NCBI GenBank assembly: GCA_009780065.1
Contig: WRAS01000001.1
Coordinates: 252,140 to 316,139, forward strand
Source of the DNA: Bacillota bacterium
GTDB lineage: Bacteria > Bacillota > Clostridia > Christensenellales > UBA1242
Direction: 5' to 3'
Length of the DNA: 64,000 nt
Position 1 is the stretch's first letter; the number at the start of each line of letters is the position of its first letter. The notes beneath the pieces were generated by a model. The model saw nothing but the letters and a program-made list of their open reading frames with translations. It had not been told where the DNA came from and did no database searches. Positions 24,236 through 31,992 of this stretch are shown here, in pieces. The position numbers were made by a program, and so were the translations under genes.

Positions 24236-26323
24236 ATGACAGATTCATACAAAAAATTCGAGGCAGTTATCGGCGGACAACCGGTGCTGGTGGAAACTGG
24301 TGCACTTTGTGGACTTGCAAATGGAAGTTGTACCGTAACATGTGGCGAAACAGTGGTCATGGCAAACGTAACGATGGCGGATAAACCGCGTGCGGACCAA
24401 GACTGGTTCCCATTGGGGGTCGAGTTCGAGGAAAAACTATACTCGGTTGGGAAAATCCCAGGCGGATTTAAAAAACGTGAAGGCCGTCCAGGTGACAGCG
24501 CAATTCTTACCAGTCGTCTTATCGACCGTCCGATTCGTCCGTTGTTCCCAGACGGTATGTACAACGATGTTGCGGTTGTGGTTACAACATTGTCCATCGA
24601 CCCAGAGGTATCACCCGAGCCGCTTGCAATGCTTGCAACGTCTATTGCATTGACCATCAGTGACATCCCATGGAATGGCCCAACCGGTTCATGCGTGGTG
24701 GGTCGCGTTGATGGTAAATTTGTGCTAAACCCAAGAACTAGTCAACAGGAAAAATCCGATATGCACGTGGTCGTCAGTGGTACCGCCGACGCGGTATTAA
24801 TGGTCGAGGCAGCAGCAGACGAGGTCACAGAACAAGATATGCTGGCGGCAATTATGTTTGCGCACGAAAATATCAAGTACCAGGTAGAATTCCAAAAAAC
24901 AATCGCCAAACGTATCGGCAAAGAAAAGCGTGAAGTAAATATCTACAAGGTTGACGAAGACCTTGAAACCAAGATCAAAAGTTATGCTACCAGTTTTATT
25001 GAAAAAGCATTGGGTGAAACCGATTTGGAAAAACGTCGTGCGGCTGAAGCCCGTGTAGACGAAATGGTGGCAGACCAATTCGCAGAAATCTATGACGACA
25101 GCAAACGTGATATTGAAACAATCCTAACCGATATTAAACAAGAAATCATCCGTAAGAAAATCATCGAAAAAGGTCTACGTCCAGATGGTCGTGGATTAAA
25201 AGACATTCGTCAAATTTGGTGTAAAACCGGAATGTTGCCACGTGTTCACGGCAGTTCAATCTTTACACGTGGAAATACCCAGGTTCTTAATATCTGTACA
25301 CTTGGTATGATCTCAGACGCACAGCGTTTAGAAGGCATCGACGACGAAGAACAAAAACGTTACATGCACCACTACAACATGCCGCCATATGCAACGGGCG
25401 AGGCCAAAAATATGCGTGCAACAGGCAGACGCGAAATCGGTCATGGTGCACTTGCAGAACGCGCATTGGAACCTGTGTTGCCATCCGAGGAAGAATTCCC
25501 ATACGCAATTCGTACTGTCAGTGAAGTGTTGTCAAGTAACGGTTCCAGTTCCATGGCAAGTGTGTGCGCAAGTTCTATGACACTGATGAACGCGGGCGTA
25601 CCAATCAAGGCTGCGGTTGCAGGTATTGCAATGGGTCTTGTAAAAGAGGATAAAAAGGTAGCGGTTCTAAGCGATATCCAAGGGGTTGAAGATTTCCTTG
25701 GCGACATGGATTTCAAGGTCGCAGGTACCACAAAAGGTATCACCGCAATCCAAATGGATATGAAAATTGCAGGGATAGACGAGGCTACATTGAAAACCGC
25801 ACTTAACCAAGCAAAAGAGGGGCGTGCACATATCCTTAAGGCAATGAACCAAGAAATCGAAAAACCAGAAAGTAAACTTTCAAAATACGCACCAAAAATC
25901 TTCAGCATGCAAATCAATCCGGATAAAATCCGCGAAGTCATAGGAAGTGGCGGGAAAGTGATAAACAAAATTATCGACGAAACTGGTGTCAAGATTGATA
26001 TTGATGACGACGGAAAAGTTCTTATCGGCGGAATGGATCAATCAAAAATTGACCGTGCCAAAGAAATAATTCAAGGCATCGTATTTGAACCGGAAATTGG
26101 TAAACAATACTCTGGCAAGGTCGTACGCGCAATCGAAATTGGCGCATTCGTTTCGTTCATGGGTAAAGAAGGTATGATTCACATATCCAAACTTATCCCT
26201 GGTAAACGTGTGGAAAAAGTTGCGGACGTGGTAAAGGTCGGCGACAGTGTCGAGGTAAAGGTAATCAAAGTTGACGAGAAAGGAAGAATAGACCTTGCTC
26301 GCGTTGTCGAGAATCAAGCGTAA
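24236..26323 (+). CDS. pnp: polyribonucleotide nucleotidyltransferase (PNPase)
   Basis: 695 residues. Phosphorolytic 3'-5' exoribonuclease of mRNA decay. Two RNase PH domains (starts: VLVETGALCGLANGSC and RPDGRGLKDIRQI), then KH (KIREVIGSGGKVINKI, about 560) and S1 (GKQYSGKVVRAIEIGAFVSF, about 620) domains. Full length. AAGGAG Shine-Dalgarno. Terminated by a hairpin at 26346. Confidence 0.97.
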   Translation: MTDSYKKFEAVIGGQPVLVETGALCGLANGSCTVTCGETVVMANVTMADKPRADQDWFPLGVEFEEKLYSVGKIPGGFKKREGRPGDSAILTSRLIDRPIRPLFPDGMYNDVAVVVTTLSIDPEVSPEPLAMLATSIALTISDIPWNGPTGSCVVGRVDGKFVLNPRTSQQEKSDMHVVVSGTADAVLMVEAAADEVTEQDMLAAIMFAHENIKYQVEFQKTIAKRIGKEKREVNIYKVDEDLETKIKSYATSFIEKALGETDLEKRRAAEARVDEMVADQFAEIYDDSKRDIETILTDIKQEIIRKKIIEKGLRPDGRGLKDIRQIWCKTGMLPRVHGSSIFTRGNTQVLNICTLGMISDAQRLEGIDDEEQKRYMHHYNMPPYATGEAKNMRATGRREIGHGALAERALEPVLPSEEEFPYAIRTVSEVLSSNGSSSMASVCASSMTLMNAGVPIKAAVAGIAMGLVKEDKKVAVLSDIQGVEDFLGDMDFKVAGTTKGITAIQMDMKIAGIDEATLKTALNQAKEGRAHILKAMNQEIEKPESKLSKYAPKIFSMQINPDKIREVIGSGGKVINKIIDETGVKIDIDDDGKVLIGGMDQSKIDRAKEIIQGIVFEPEIGKQYSGKVVRAIEIGAFVSFMGKEGMIHISKLIPGKRVEKVADVVKVGDSVEVKVIKVDEKGRIDLARVVENQA

Positions 26324-26345
26324 ATATTAAAAATATTCAAAATGA

Positions 26346-26373
26346 AAAAACACCATCATGCAATGGTGTTTTT
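26346..26373 (+). terminator. terminator of pnp
   Basis: Eleven-base-pair stem (AAAAACACCAT/ATGGTGTTTTT) with a six-base loop and terminal T-run. Confidence 0.85.
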
Positions 26374-26467
26374 CCAAGTCTGTCGAGAGAAAAATAATCC
26401 CGACATGATGGTTTTCTTAGCACGAATCATGTGGCTGAGTTTTTAGAAAAGCAAGATAACAAAAAAA

Positions 26468-26602
26468 TTACTTGCTGCTTCTTGCACAACCACGTGCACC
26501 TTCGGTTCTGGCTTGCGTTTGTCTTGATGACGCACCAGTAGCCGACTTTGTCGATTCAACTTTTTGTGTTGCACGACCTCTTGCACTTTTTTTTCTTAGC
26601 AT
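26468..26602 (-). CDS. very small Arg/Ser/Thr-rich basic protein (44 residues)
   Basis: ATG at 26602 is preceded by a textbook AAAGGAGG Shine-Dalgarno six bases upstream. The protein is 44 residues with about ten Arg/Lys, many Ser, Thr, Gly and Ala and few hydrophobic residues (starts MLRKKSARGRATQKV, ends GARGCARSSK). Composition suggests nucleic-acid binding or a spore-type basic protein; no family recognised. It falls in an otherwise empty gap after pnp and is too short for usual gene-calling limits. Confidence 0.65.
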   Translation of the reverse strand: MLRKKSARGRATQKVESTKSATGASSRQTQARTEGARGCARSSK

Positions 26603-26733
26603 AAGTCCACCTCCTTTGCCCGACCAGAATTCCAAATTCTTGTGACCCAGACGGGCAAAAGAATATGGTGTATGATAAGCCGAACAGTACTATGTTGTGC
26701 GCATTTTGTCGAATTATGTAATTTATAAAAAGT

Positions 26734-27063
26734 TTAATAATTTACAGCGGGGAGCCTTTCTTTTTCATTATTATATCGCTTGATGCAATCCCGGATTTTT
26801 TCGCTTAGATTAAAAATATAGCGCTCTTTATCCTTGTTGGATATTGTACTCAAATATTCTTTGTCAATCATATGTGACAATGGGTTAATAACCCCAACCA
26901 CCAATAATGATTTTACACGCGCATAAAACTCCTCGTCCTCGCGACTAAGCCTATGTTTGATCGCCATAATTTCTTCGTTTGTACCTGTTTTCCAAAACCC
27001 GCTTGCCAGTCTTTGTTTTGCCAAATTGGCACTTGTTCTAAGAACCCCGCGTTCACGTTTCAT
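26734..27063 (-). CDS. hypothetical helical basic protein
   Basis: 109 residues from ATG 27063 with a CGGAGGTG Shine-Dalgarno. Helical, charged, rich in Arg/Lys/Glu, no membrane segment. No family recognised. Between the 44-residue gene and the transposase-like gene, all on the minus strand. Confidence 0.65.
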   Translation of the reverse strand: MKRERGVLRTSANLAKQRLASGFWKTGTNEEIMAIKHRLSREDEEFYARVKSLLVVGVINPLSHMIDKEYLSTISNKDKERYIFNLSEKIRDCIKRYNNEKERLPAVNY

Positions 27064-27189
27064 ATAAAAAACACCTCCGTTTGGATTTATGCCATCGAAA
27101 GTGTTTCTGTAAATGTATTTCTTTGTAACTTGAATAAAGTAACATGAAAGGGAAGTTCAAGTCAACTTTTTTAGTCTATCATTTTCTAA

Positions 27190-27645
27190 TTAGTCCGGAT
27201 TTCCTTCGGTCATTGTTTCAAAGACTTTTTGCAGAAATTTTGACATCTCGTTTTCGATATTCCATGTCAGGGCGGCTTGCATTGTTGAAAACCTGCGTCC
27301 TTGGGGATTTTTGTTTCGCATGGATAAAAATTCACACATTTCGTCAAGTTCCATAAAAAAATCCTCGTTAGGGGTGATGCGCGATTCCTCGAACTCGCGC
27401 GCCCATTTTAAAATGGTGACATGGCTGTAACCCAAAAGTTGTCCAATCTTGCGACTGGATAATCCAAAACAAGCAAGGGTCAGTGCAACCCTTTTTTCTC
27501 TTTTGAAAAAGTCTTGATCGGTTTGGTCAGAAGTAAATTGGCGTCCACACGATTTGCAAAGAAAACATTGCTTGCCGCGACGTTTTCCATGTTTGGTTAT
27601 ATATGAATTTCCGCAATTAATACAATTCACACACCAATATAACAT
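27190..27645 (-). CDS. orphan IS1 InsA-like zinc-finger/HTH protein
   Basis: 151 residues. N-terminal zinc ribbon with paired cysteines (CINCGN, CFLCKSCGRQF; about residues 8-40) followed by a helix-turn-helix (LACFGLSSRKIGQLLGYS, about 58-75), the layout of IS1-type InsA. The InsB catalytic (DDE) half is not present downstream, nor were terminal inverted repeats seen. Either a remnant of an IS1-family element or a domesticated DNA-binding protein. No Shine-Dalgarno. Confidence 0.65.
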   Translation of the reverse strand: MLYWCVNCINCGNSYITKHGKRRGKQCFLCKSCGRQFTSDQTDQDFFKREKRVALTLACFGLSSRKIGQLLGYSHVTILKWAREFEESRITPNEDFFMELDEMCEFLSMRNKNPQGRRFSTMQAALTWNIENEMSKFLQKVFETMTEGNPD

Positions 27646-27706
27646 AAACCATTACAAAATAACCACTTACCATTACATTGTTACCATTAATTATTTTTTT
27701 GCCCAG

Positions 27707-27712
27707 TATAAT
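27707..27712 (+). promoter_or_regulatory. -10 box abutting the YgjV-like gene
   Basis: Perfect TATAAT followed by six bases and ATG 27719. No good -35 box at 16-18 bases. Fits a leaderless start. Confidence 0.5.
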
Positions 27713-27718
27713 TGGGGT

Positions 27719-28666
27719 ATGTCAACATGGTTTATAATTGCCCAGATATTTGGGATCATCACAATCGGCTTTGAATTTGCATCATATCAAATCAAAGACA
27801 AGCAAAAGTATTTATTGGTAAACGGTATTGGAAGTGCGCTTTGGGCCGTTATGTTCGTGGCAATTGGAATGGCAACCAGTATGTCCACACAAGTTTCGCT
27901 GATCATAGTGGCAGTTTACAGTTCCACACGTGCACTTGTTTTCTTTTGGATTTTCAGAAAGGATTCAAAACGCCGACGAATGGCGGGGAAGATATTTCTT
28001 GGGTTTATGATTTTGGTCGCACTAAGCGCGGGAATCTATGTGATAGTCGGATTACCAACGCGTGAGGTTCAAATTTTGCAATCCGTGGCATTAGTCTTTG
28101 CACTTGGATTCGTTATTGGTCAATATATGCCGGGTAAGCACCCAGTCCGAATAACCGTATTCTTTTATGCCATTTTGTTGTTATTGACCCAAACACCGTT
28201 AAATATCTTGTATGCCGAACCACCACTTAATTTTAGATGGAATCCAATGGGAATGTTAATAGAACTTGCAAAGATGTCGTCTGTACTTGTGTTTTATTTC
28301 ATGTTCTTTAATAAGAAATTGATTGCAAAACGACTTGTAAAACTGAAGGCAATTATTAACTGCGAGATGAACAAAATCACATCGGATACGGAAATTTCCG
28401 TTCTTGCGGATGCTGGCGTTATGAAGTTGGGTGACCTTGAAAAACTTGTCGCAAAGATGATTCGAATGGAAATCAAGGCAATAGACACCAGCGAAATTAC
28501 AAATGTCACATCAACAGAATCAAATACACAGGCCGTTCTTGCCGACCTTAAAACCGTTCATGATTTGAAAATGATTTTGGAAAAGGTTATTCGCCTTAAA
28601 ATGCAAAAGTTGGATAAACCAAAAATGGCAAGCCTTGCACAAGATGCAATTTTGGCGAAAAGTTAA
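27719..28666 (+). CDS. YgjV-like inner membrane protein with cytoplasmic C-terminal extension
   Basis: 315 residues from ATG 27719. About seven hydrophobic segments in the first ~205 residues (IAQIFGIITIGFEFASYQ..., then GSALWAVMFVAIGMATS) like the YgjV/YgaW-type family of small membrane proteins, then about 100 soluble residues rich in Lys, Leu and Glu (ADAGVMKLGDLEKLV, repeated as DLKTVHDLKMILEKV). Function unknown. First gene of an operon with degV and a membrane protein. Confidence 0.75.
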   Translation: MSTWFIIAQIFGIITIGFEFASYQIKDKQKYLLVNGIGSALWAVMFVAIGMATSMSTQVSLIIVAVYSSTRALVFFWIFRKDSKRRRMAGKIFLGFMILVALSAGIYVIVGLPTREVQILQSVALVFALGFVIGQYMPGKHPVRITVFFYAILLLLTQTPLNILYAEPPLNFRWNPMGMLIELAKMSSVLVFYFMFFNKKLIAKRLVKLKAIINCEMNKITSDTEISVLADAGVMKLGDLEKLVAKMIRMEIKAIDTSEITNVTSTESNTQAVLADLKTVHDLKMILEKVIRLKMQKLDKPKMASLAQDAILAKS

Positions 28667-28677
28667 AGGAGAATGAA

Positions 28678-29529
28678 ATGTCAAAGATTACTATTGGGGT
28701 CGACAATACTTGTGACCTAAGGGAAGAGGATTATAAAAAATACAACCTAGAGGTTATCTATTTCGGGGTTACTATCGGTGGCGAACTTTATCGCGATACC
28801 GAGGTCAAGTCAGAGGATATATACAGGGCTGTTGAAAAGGACGGTTTGTTACCAAAAACAAATGCTGCACTTGAAAGTGATTACCGTGATTTGTTCGAGA
28901 GTGCAACAAAAGATGGCGGCAGCATCATTCATTTCAGCATGTCGGACAAATTGTCTGTGAGCCACCAAAATGCTTTGCGTGCAGCAAAAGGTCTTGACCG
29001 TGTTCATGTAATAGACACAAGAAGTATCTCGATTGGGACTGGGATTATTGCAATGCGTGCAAGTAATATGGTCAAAGAAGGCAAGACTGTGGATGAAATA
29101 CTTTGTGCCGTCAAACAAATGATGGAAGACACTGACATAAGTTTCATTATCAAAGATCTAAACTATTTATATCGAGGCGGTCGTGCAAGTGGATTGAAGT
29201 TGTTTGGAGCAAACCTTTTAAAAATTAGACCGTCTTTGTTAATTAATAAAGAGGGTAAGATAGTACCTGATAAGAAATTCAAAGGCGGATTCGAAAATTC
29301 TGTCAAAGAATGGTCGGATGCCAGAATGAAAAAGGCACAAACCGCGGATAAAGACGTTGCCGCAATCGTTCAAAGTGATATTGACGAGGCAATTGTACAA
29401 GATGTTATCAAATCATTAAAAGAGGCAGGTTTCAAAGAAATCCTGCGATACACCACGGGGCCAACACTTACAACGCATGTTGGACGTAATTTAATTGGTA
29501 CATTTTTCTTTCGAGGGGGTGATTTGTAA
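28678..29529 (+). CDS. DegV-family fatty-acid-binding protein
   Basis: 283 residues with AAAGGAG Shine-Dalgarno. DegV signatures: ITIGVDNTCDL (residues 4-14), KTNAALESDYRDLF, HVIDTRSISIGTG (in outline) and the LYRGGRASGLK motif (about 162-172), plus KIRPSLLINKEGKI. The family binds a single fatty acid, sometimes feeding FakA kinase; no fakA gene is near. Follows the YgjV-like gene by 11 bases. Confidence 0.93.
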   Translation: MSKITIGVDNTCDLREEDYKKYNLEVIYFGVTIGGELYRDTEVKSEDIYRAVEKDGLLPKTNAALESDYRDLFESATKDGGSIIHFSMSDKLSVSHQNALRAAKGLDRVHVIDTRSISIGTGIIAMRASNMVKEGKTVDEILCAVKQMMEDTDISFIIKDLNYLYRGGRASGLKLFGANLLKIRPSLLINKEGKIVPDKKFKGGFENSVKEWSDARMKKAQTADKDVAAIVQSDIDEAIVQDVIKSLKEAGFKEILRYTTGPTLTTHVGRNLIGTFFFRGGDL

Positions 29530-29590
29530 TTTTGTAAATTAATTATTGGTTGTGGCTTGAATTAAAAAAAATAAAGGAGAAAAACTATAA

Positions 29591-30397
29591 ATGGAATTTA
29601 TTAAAAATAATTGGATGAAAATTTTTATGGCGACAATGACGCTTGCGGGTGCGGTGCTTTTTGTTGTTTTGCTGACGATGTATGATGCGTCGTATCACAA
29701 CGAATTGGCAAGTCCATTGTTGCCAGAGGCGATTGCAGATCCAAGCAACGCAACAAGTTTTCTGTTCGGACATATTGCTGGACTAACATTCTTTGCATTG
29801 ATCACAATTGTTATTGTTGTTTCAATGTTCGAAAAGACAAAACTTTATAAAAAATTCGTGCTTTGTGCTGTAGGTATAATTTGCACAGCATTGATGACAG
29901 TTTCCATCATCAACGCAATTGGCAGCGAGCAGTCAAAATTCGCCCGCGAGGTCATGAACGGTGAACACGACGCAGCAATAACCACAGCCGTCGAAATCCA
30001 AGCCGCCCCTATGGTACGCGAAGGTGTACGCGCGGTTGTCCGTGCGAATTTCTTGGCCGAAAATGGTCCGATCTATAACATTAACCCAGCCCTGATAGAC
30101 CTTCTGTCGGAAGAGGCAATTGGTGATTGGGTCGCGACACTAGTGGATCAAGGTATCCCAGAAGCACAGGCACAAGGATTAATGGTTGCCTTTAATGGTG
30201 CGGTTGATACCGCATTCCCAGATGCCCTTGCAGATGCAGTTGCAGAGAACGCGCCCGCACAGATTAGCGAAGCACAAGACGCCGCACGTTACCAATTCTT
30301 TTCACGGGTTGTTACATTGGTGACCCAGTTAATGATCTTTGGACTTTTGCCACTTGCATGGGGCATAAGAAAAATCACCAACAGGAACGAGAATTAA
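29591..30397 (+). CDS. hypothetical membrane protein
   Basis: 268 residues with AAAGGAG Shine-Dalgarno. Membrane segments near residues 10-30, 58-80, 90-110 and 235-260 flank an Ala-rich acidic domain (about 120-225) that is probably outside the cell. No family recognised. Last gene of the operon before a terminator. Confidence 0.7.
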   Translation: MEFIKNNWMKIFMATMTLAGAVLFVVLLTMYDASYHNELASPLLPEAIADPSNATSFLFGHIAGLTFFALITIVIVVSMFEKTKLYKKFVLCAVGIICTALMTVSIINAIGSEQSKFAREVMNGEHDAAITTAVEIQAAPMVREGVRAVVRANFLAENGPIYNINPALIDLLSEEAIGDWVATLVDQGIPEAQAQGLMVAFNGAVDTAFPDALADAVAENAPAQISEAQDAARYQFFSRVVTLVTQLMIFGLLPLAWGIRKITNRNEN

Positions 30398-30427
30398 ACT
30401 TCAAACATTAATCATCATAAAATTAAC

Positions 30428-30455
30428 AAAACCCAGTTTAAATTAACTGGGTTTT
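30428..30455. terminator. terminator of the YgjV-like operon
   Basis: Eleven-base-pair stem (AAAACCCAGTT/AACTGGGTTTT) with a six-base loop, T-run in the 3' arm. Confidence 0.85.
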
Positions 30456-30510
30456 GTATTTGAACAAGCATTTACATAACAAAATTTTCATTCTTTACAT
30501 ATCATGAATT

Positions 30511-30681
30511 ATGTTTATCACTTATGAAAAACTAATACCGATATTAAATCAATCGTGTTTAATCATAGATGCTTGTGGCGAAAGTGCTTGTATTCCAAGT
30601 AATACTGTTTGCGTTTGTTACATATCAAAGCGACGTGTAAGTTTTTGTGACCTACTCCGTTATTTGGTATGCAGAAATTAA
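30511..30681 (+). CDS. possible small Cys-rich protein (56 residues)
   Basis: An ATG-to-TAA frame of 56 residues in an otherwise empty 300-base gap, six Cys in the last 40 (DACGESACIPSN, CVCYISKRR). It ends 18 bases before the Shine-Dalgarno-led next gene. No Shine-Dalgarno of its own and no family; could be chance, though the layout with the next gene looks operonic. Confidence 0.4.
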   Translation: MFITYEKLIPILNQSCLIIDACGESACIPSNTVCVCYISKRRVSFCDLLRYLVCRN

Positions 30682-30699
30682 AAAAAGGAGAACAACATT

Positions 30700-31116
30700 A
30701 TGCCAAGAATAGAAAACCAGTCCGAGTACATCATACACGCGTGTAACGACTGGGAAGCGATAAAATCAAATGAAATCTATGTTGATGTTATTGACCTTGA
30801 TTGCTACACGATCACAAAAACGACCCCCTGCGGTATTGTGTTCAAAGGTAGAGAGATAACTTTTTGCACAACAATCAAATCAAATTGTCCCGACCACATT
30901 AACACAGGCGAAAGATTCCGTGACATTTTGTCCATGTATGTTGAATATGTGCCCGACTCATTCACAGTCAACGGACAACACAGGGTACCAACGATTATCG
31001 GTGGAACTTCACAAACTGTTGAATATACTTTGCAAGATAGTGACTGGACATCTGACAATGAAGTTATGATTTGTTTCAGAGTAAGAATCAAGCCAGAGTC
31101 AGCAAACGACGAATAG
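30700..31116 (+). CDS. small cysteine-containing protein, possibly surface/spore-coat beta domain
   Basis: 138 residues with AAAAGGAG Shine-Dalgarno. Beta-rich with five or six Cys and no hydrophobic signal. The C-terminal half (RFRDILSMYVEYVPDSFTVNG and TSQTVEYTLQ, in outline) recalls DUF11-like beta-sandwich modules found in surface and spore proteins. Not a firm family call. Confidence 0.6.
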   Translation: MPRIENQSEYIIHACNDWEAIKSNEIYVDVIDLDCYTITKTTPCGIVFKGREITFCTTIKSNCPDHINTGERFRDILSMYVEYVPDSFTVNGQHRVPTIIGGTSQTVEYTLQDSDWTSDNEVMICFRVRIKPESANDE

Positions 31117-31135
31117 TATTACGAACAAATCAAAA

Positions 31136-31166
31136 GCGAGCTGAACTCAAAAAGAGTTCAACTCGC
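31136..31166 (-). terminator. terminator after tRNA-Gly
   Basis: Twelve of thirteen bases pair (GCGAG-C-TGAACTC / GAGTTCA-A-CTCGC) with an AAAAA loop; in the minus direction it is followed by TTTTGATTTG. Confidence 0.75.
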
Positions 31167-31173
31167 AACATTT

Positions 31174-31248
31174 TGGAGCGGAAGATGGGGTTTGAACCCA
31201 CGACCTTCTCCTTGGCAAGGAGACGCACTACCACTGTGCTACTTCCGC
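31174..31248 (-). tRNA. tRNA-Gly(GCC) with encoded CCA
   Basis: 75 bases on the minus strand. Acceptor GCGGAAG/CTTCCGC, anticodon stem TCTCC/GGAGA with loop TTGCCAA (anticodon GCC), T-loop GTTCAAA, and CCA encoded at the 3' end. It has its own promoter and terminator. Confidence 0.97.
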
Positions 31249-31335
31249 GAATAAGCGAATGCCGCGACCGTGCTTGCACGGGCATGGCTGAGCGATGAGC
31301 GGAGCACGAAGTATTCCCGCAAATCACAATAAAAT

Positions 31336-31364
31336 ATTATATACAATTCTTACACGCTTTGCAA
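31336..31364 (-). promoter_or_regulatory. promoter of tRNA-Gly
   Basis: TTGCAA (31359-31364), 17-base spacer, TATAAT (31336-31341), beginning two bases after the dut stop. The ~80-base 5' leader to the tRNA is GC-rich with several short inverted repeats. Confidence 0.75.
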
Positions 31365-31365
31365 G

Positions 31366-31821
31366 TTATTTTTGAGATTTTTTCACACCCGTACTTCCAA
31401 ATCCGCCATTGCCGCGCTCGGTCTCTGAAAAACCTTCTTTTGTTTCTATAATGTCTACGATGCATCTGTCTGCAATTACCATTTGGGCAATTCTGTCACC
31501 CGCCGTGATTTCAAAGTCCTTATCCCCAAAATTTGCAAGAACAACACCAATCTCACCCCTATATCCCTCGTCAATAGTCCCGGTCAGAATAAACACACCA
31601 TGCCTGACTGCTAAGCCGCTTCGGCTTCGAATTTGGGCTTCGGTGTTTTTTGGTAATTGCATTTGCAATCCCGTTCCAATTGCCAAAAACCCTTTGCTTG
31701 GGATGTTTGCATTTTTGATTGCACATAAATCCATACCAGCGTCGCCTGGTCTTGCGTATTTTGGAATAACAGCATTATCGTCCAATTTTTTAAATAATAC
31801 AGTTTTCATTTGTTTTTTCAT
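31366..31821 (-). CDS. dut: deoxyuridine 5'-triphosphate nucleotidohydrolase
   Basis: 151 residues from ATG 31821 (a GTG two codons upstream is possible; the choice rests on promoter position). Trimeric dUTPase that converts dUTP to dUMP. Motifs are PGDAGMDL (1), SRSGLAVRHG (3), TGTIDEGYRGEIGV, GDRIAQMV and the C-terminal ERGNGGFGSTG arm. No Shine-Dalgarno; -10 box TAAATT sits six bases upstream. Confidence 0.95.
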   Translation of the reverse strand: MKKQMKTVLFKKLDDNAVIPKYARPGDAGMDLCAIKNANIPSKGFLAIGTGLQMQLPKNTEAQIRSRSGLAVRHGVFILTGTIDEGYRGEIGVVLANFGDKDFEITAGDRIAQMVIADRCIVDIIETKEGFSETERGNGGFGSTGVKKSQK

Positions 31822-31827
31822 AATCAC

Positions 31828-31856
31828 AATTTAACAGTAAATCAAGAATCAAGCAA
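31828..31856 (-). promoter_or_regulatory. promoter abutting dut
   Basis: TTGCTT (31851-31856), 17-base spacer, TAAATT (31828-31833), then six bases to ATG 31821. Confidence 0.6.
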
Positions 31857-31886
31857 CAGGTCTTTTATTGACAGTTTAATCTGTGT

Positions 31887-31913
31887 ACGTCATTGCTTCG
31901 CTCGCAATGACGT
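31887..31913. repeat. REP-like palindrome
   Basis: Perfect ten-base-pair inverted repeat ACGTCATTGC/GCAATGACGT around TTCGCTC, between divergent dut and helicase genes. The CATTGC-NN-GCGAGC style of sequence resembles dispersed palindromic repeats found in several bacterial genomes; only one copy lies in this window. Confidence 0.6.
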
Positions 31914-31956
31914 GCCTTTTTTGTCTTGATTTAGATATTACAACGCATAAAAAACT

Positions 31957-31985
31957 TTGCAACTATTTTCTAATCAAGTTATAAT
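31957..31985 (+). promoter_or_regulatory. promoter abutting the helicase gene
   Basis: TTGCAA (31957-31962), 17-base spacer, TATAAT (31980-31985), then seven bases to ATG 31993. Confidence 0.75.
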
Positions 31986-31992
31986 GGTAACT

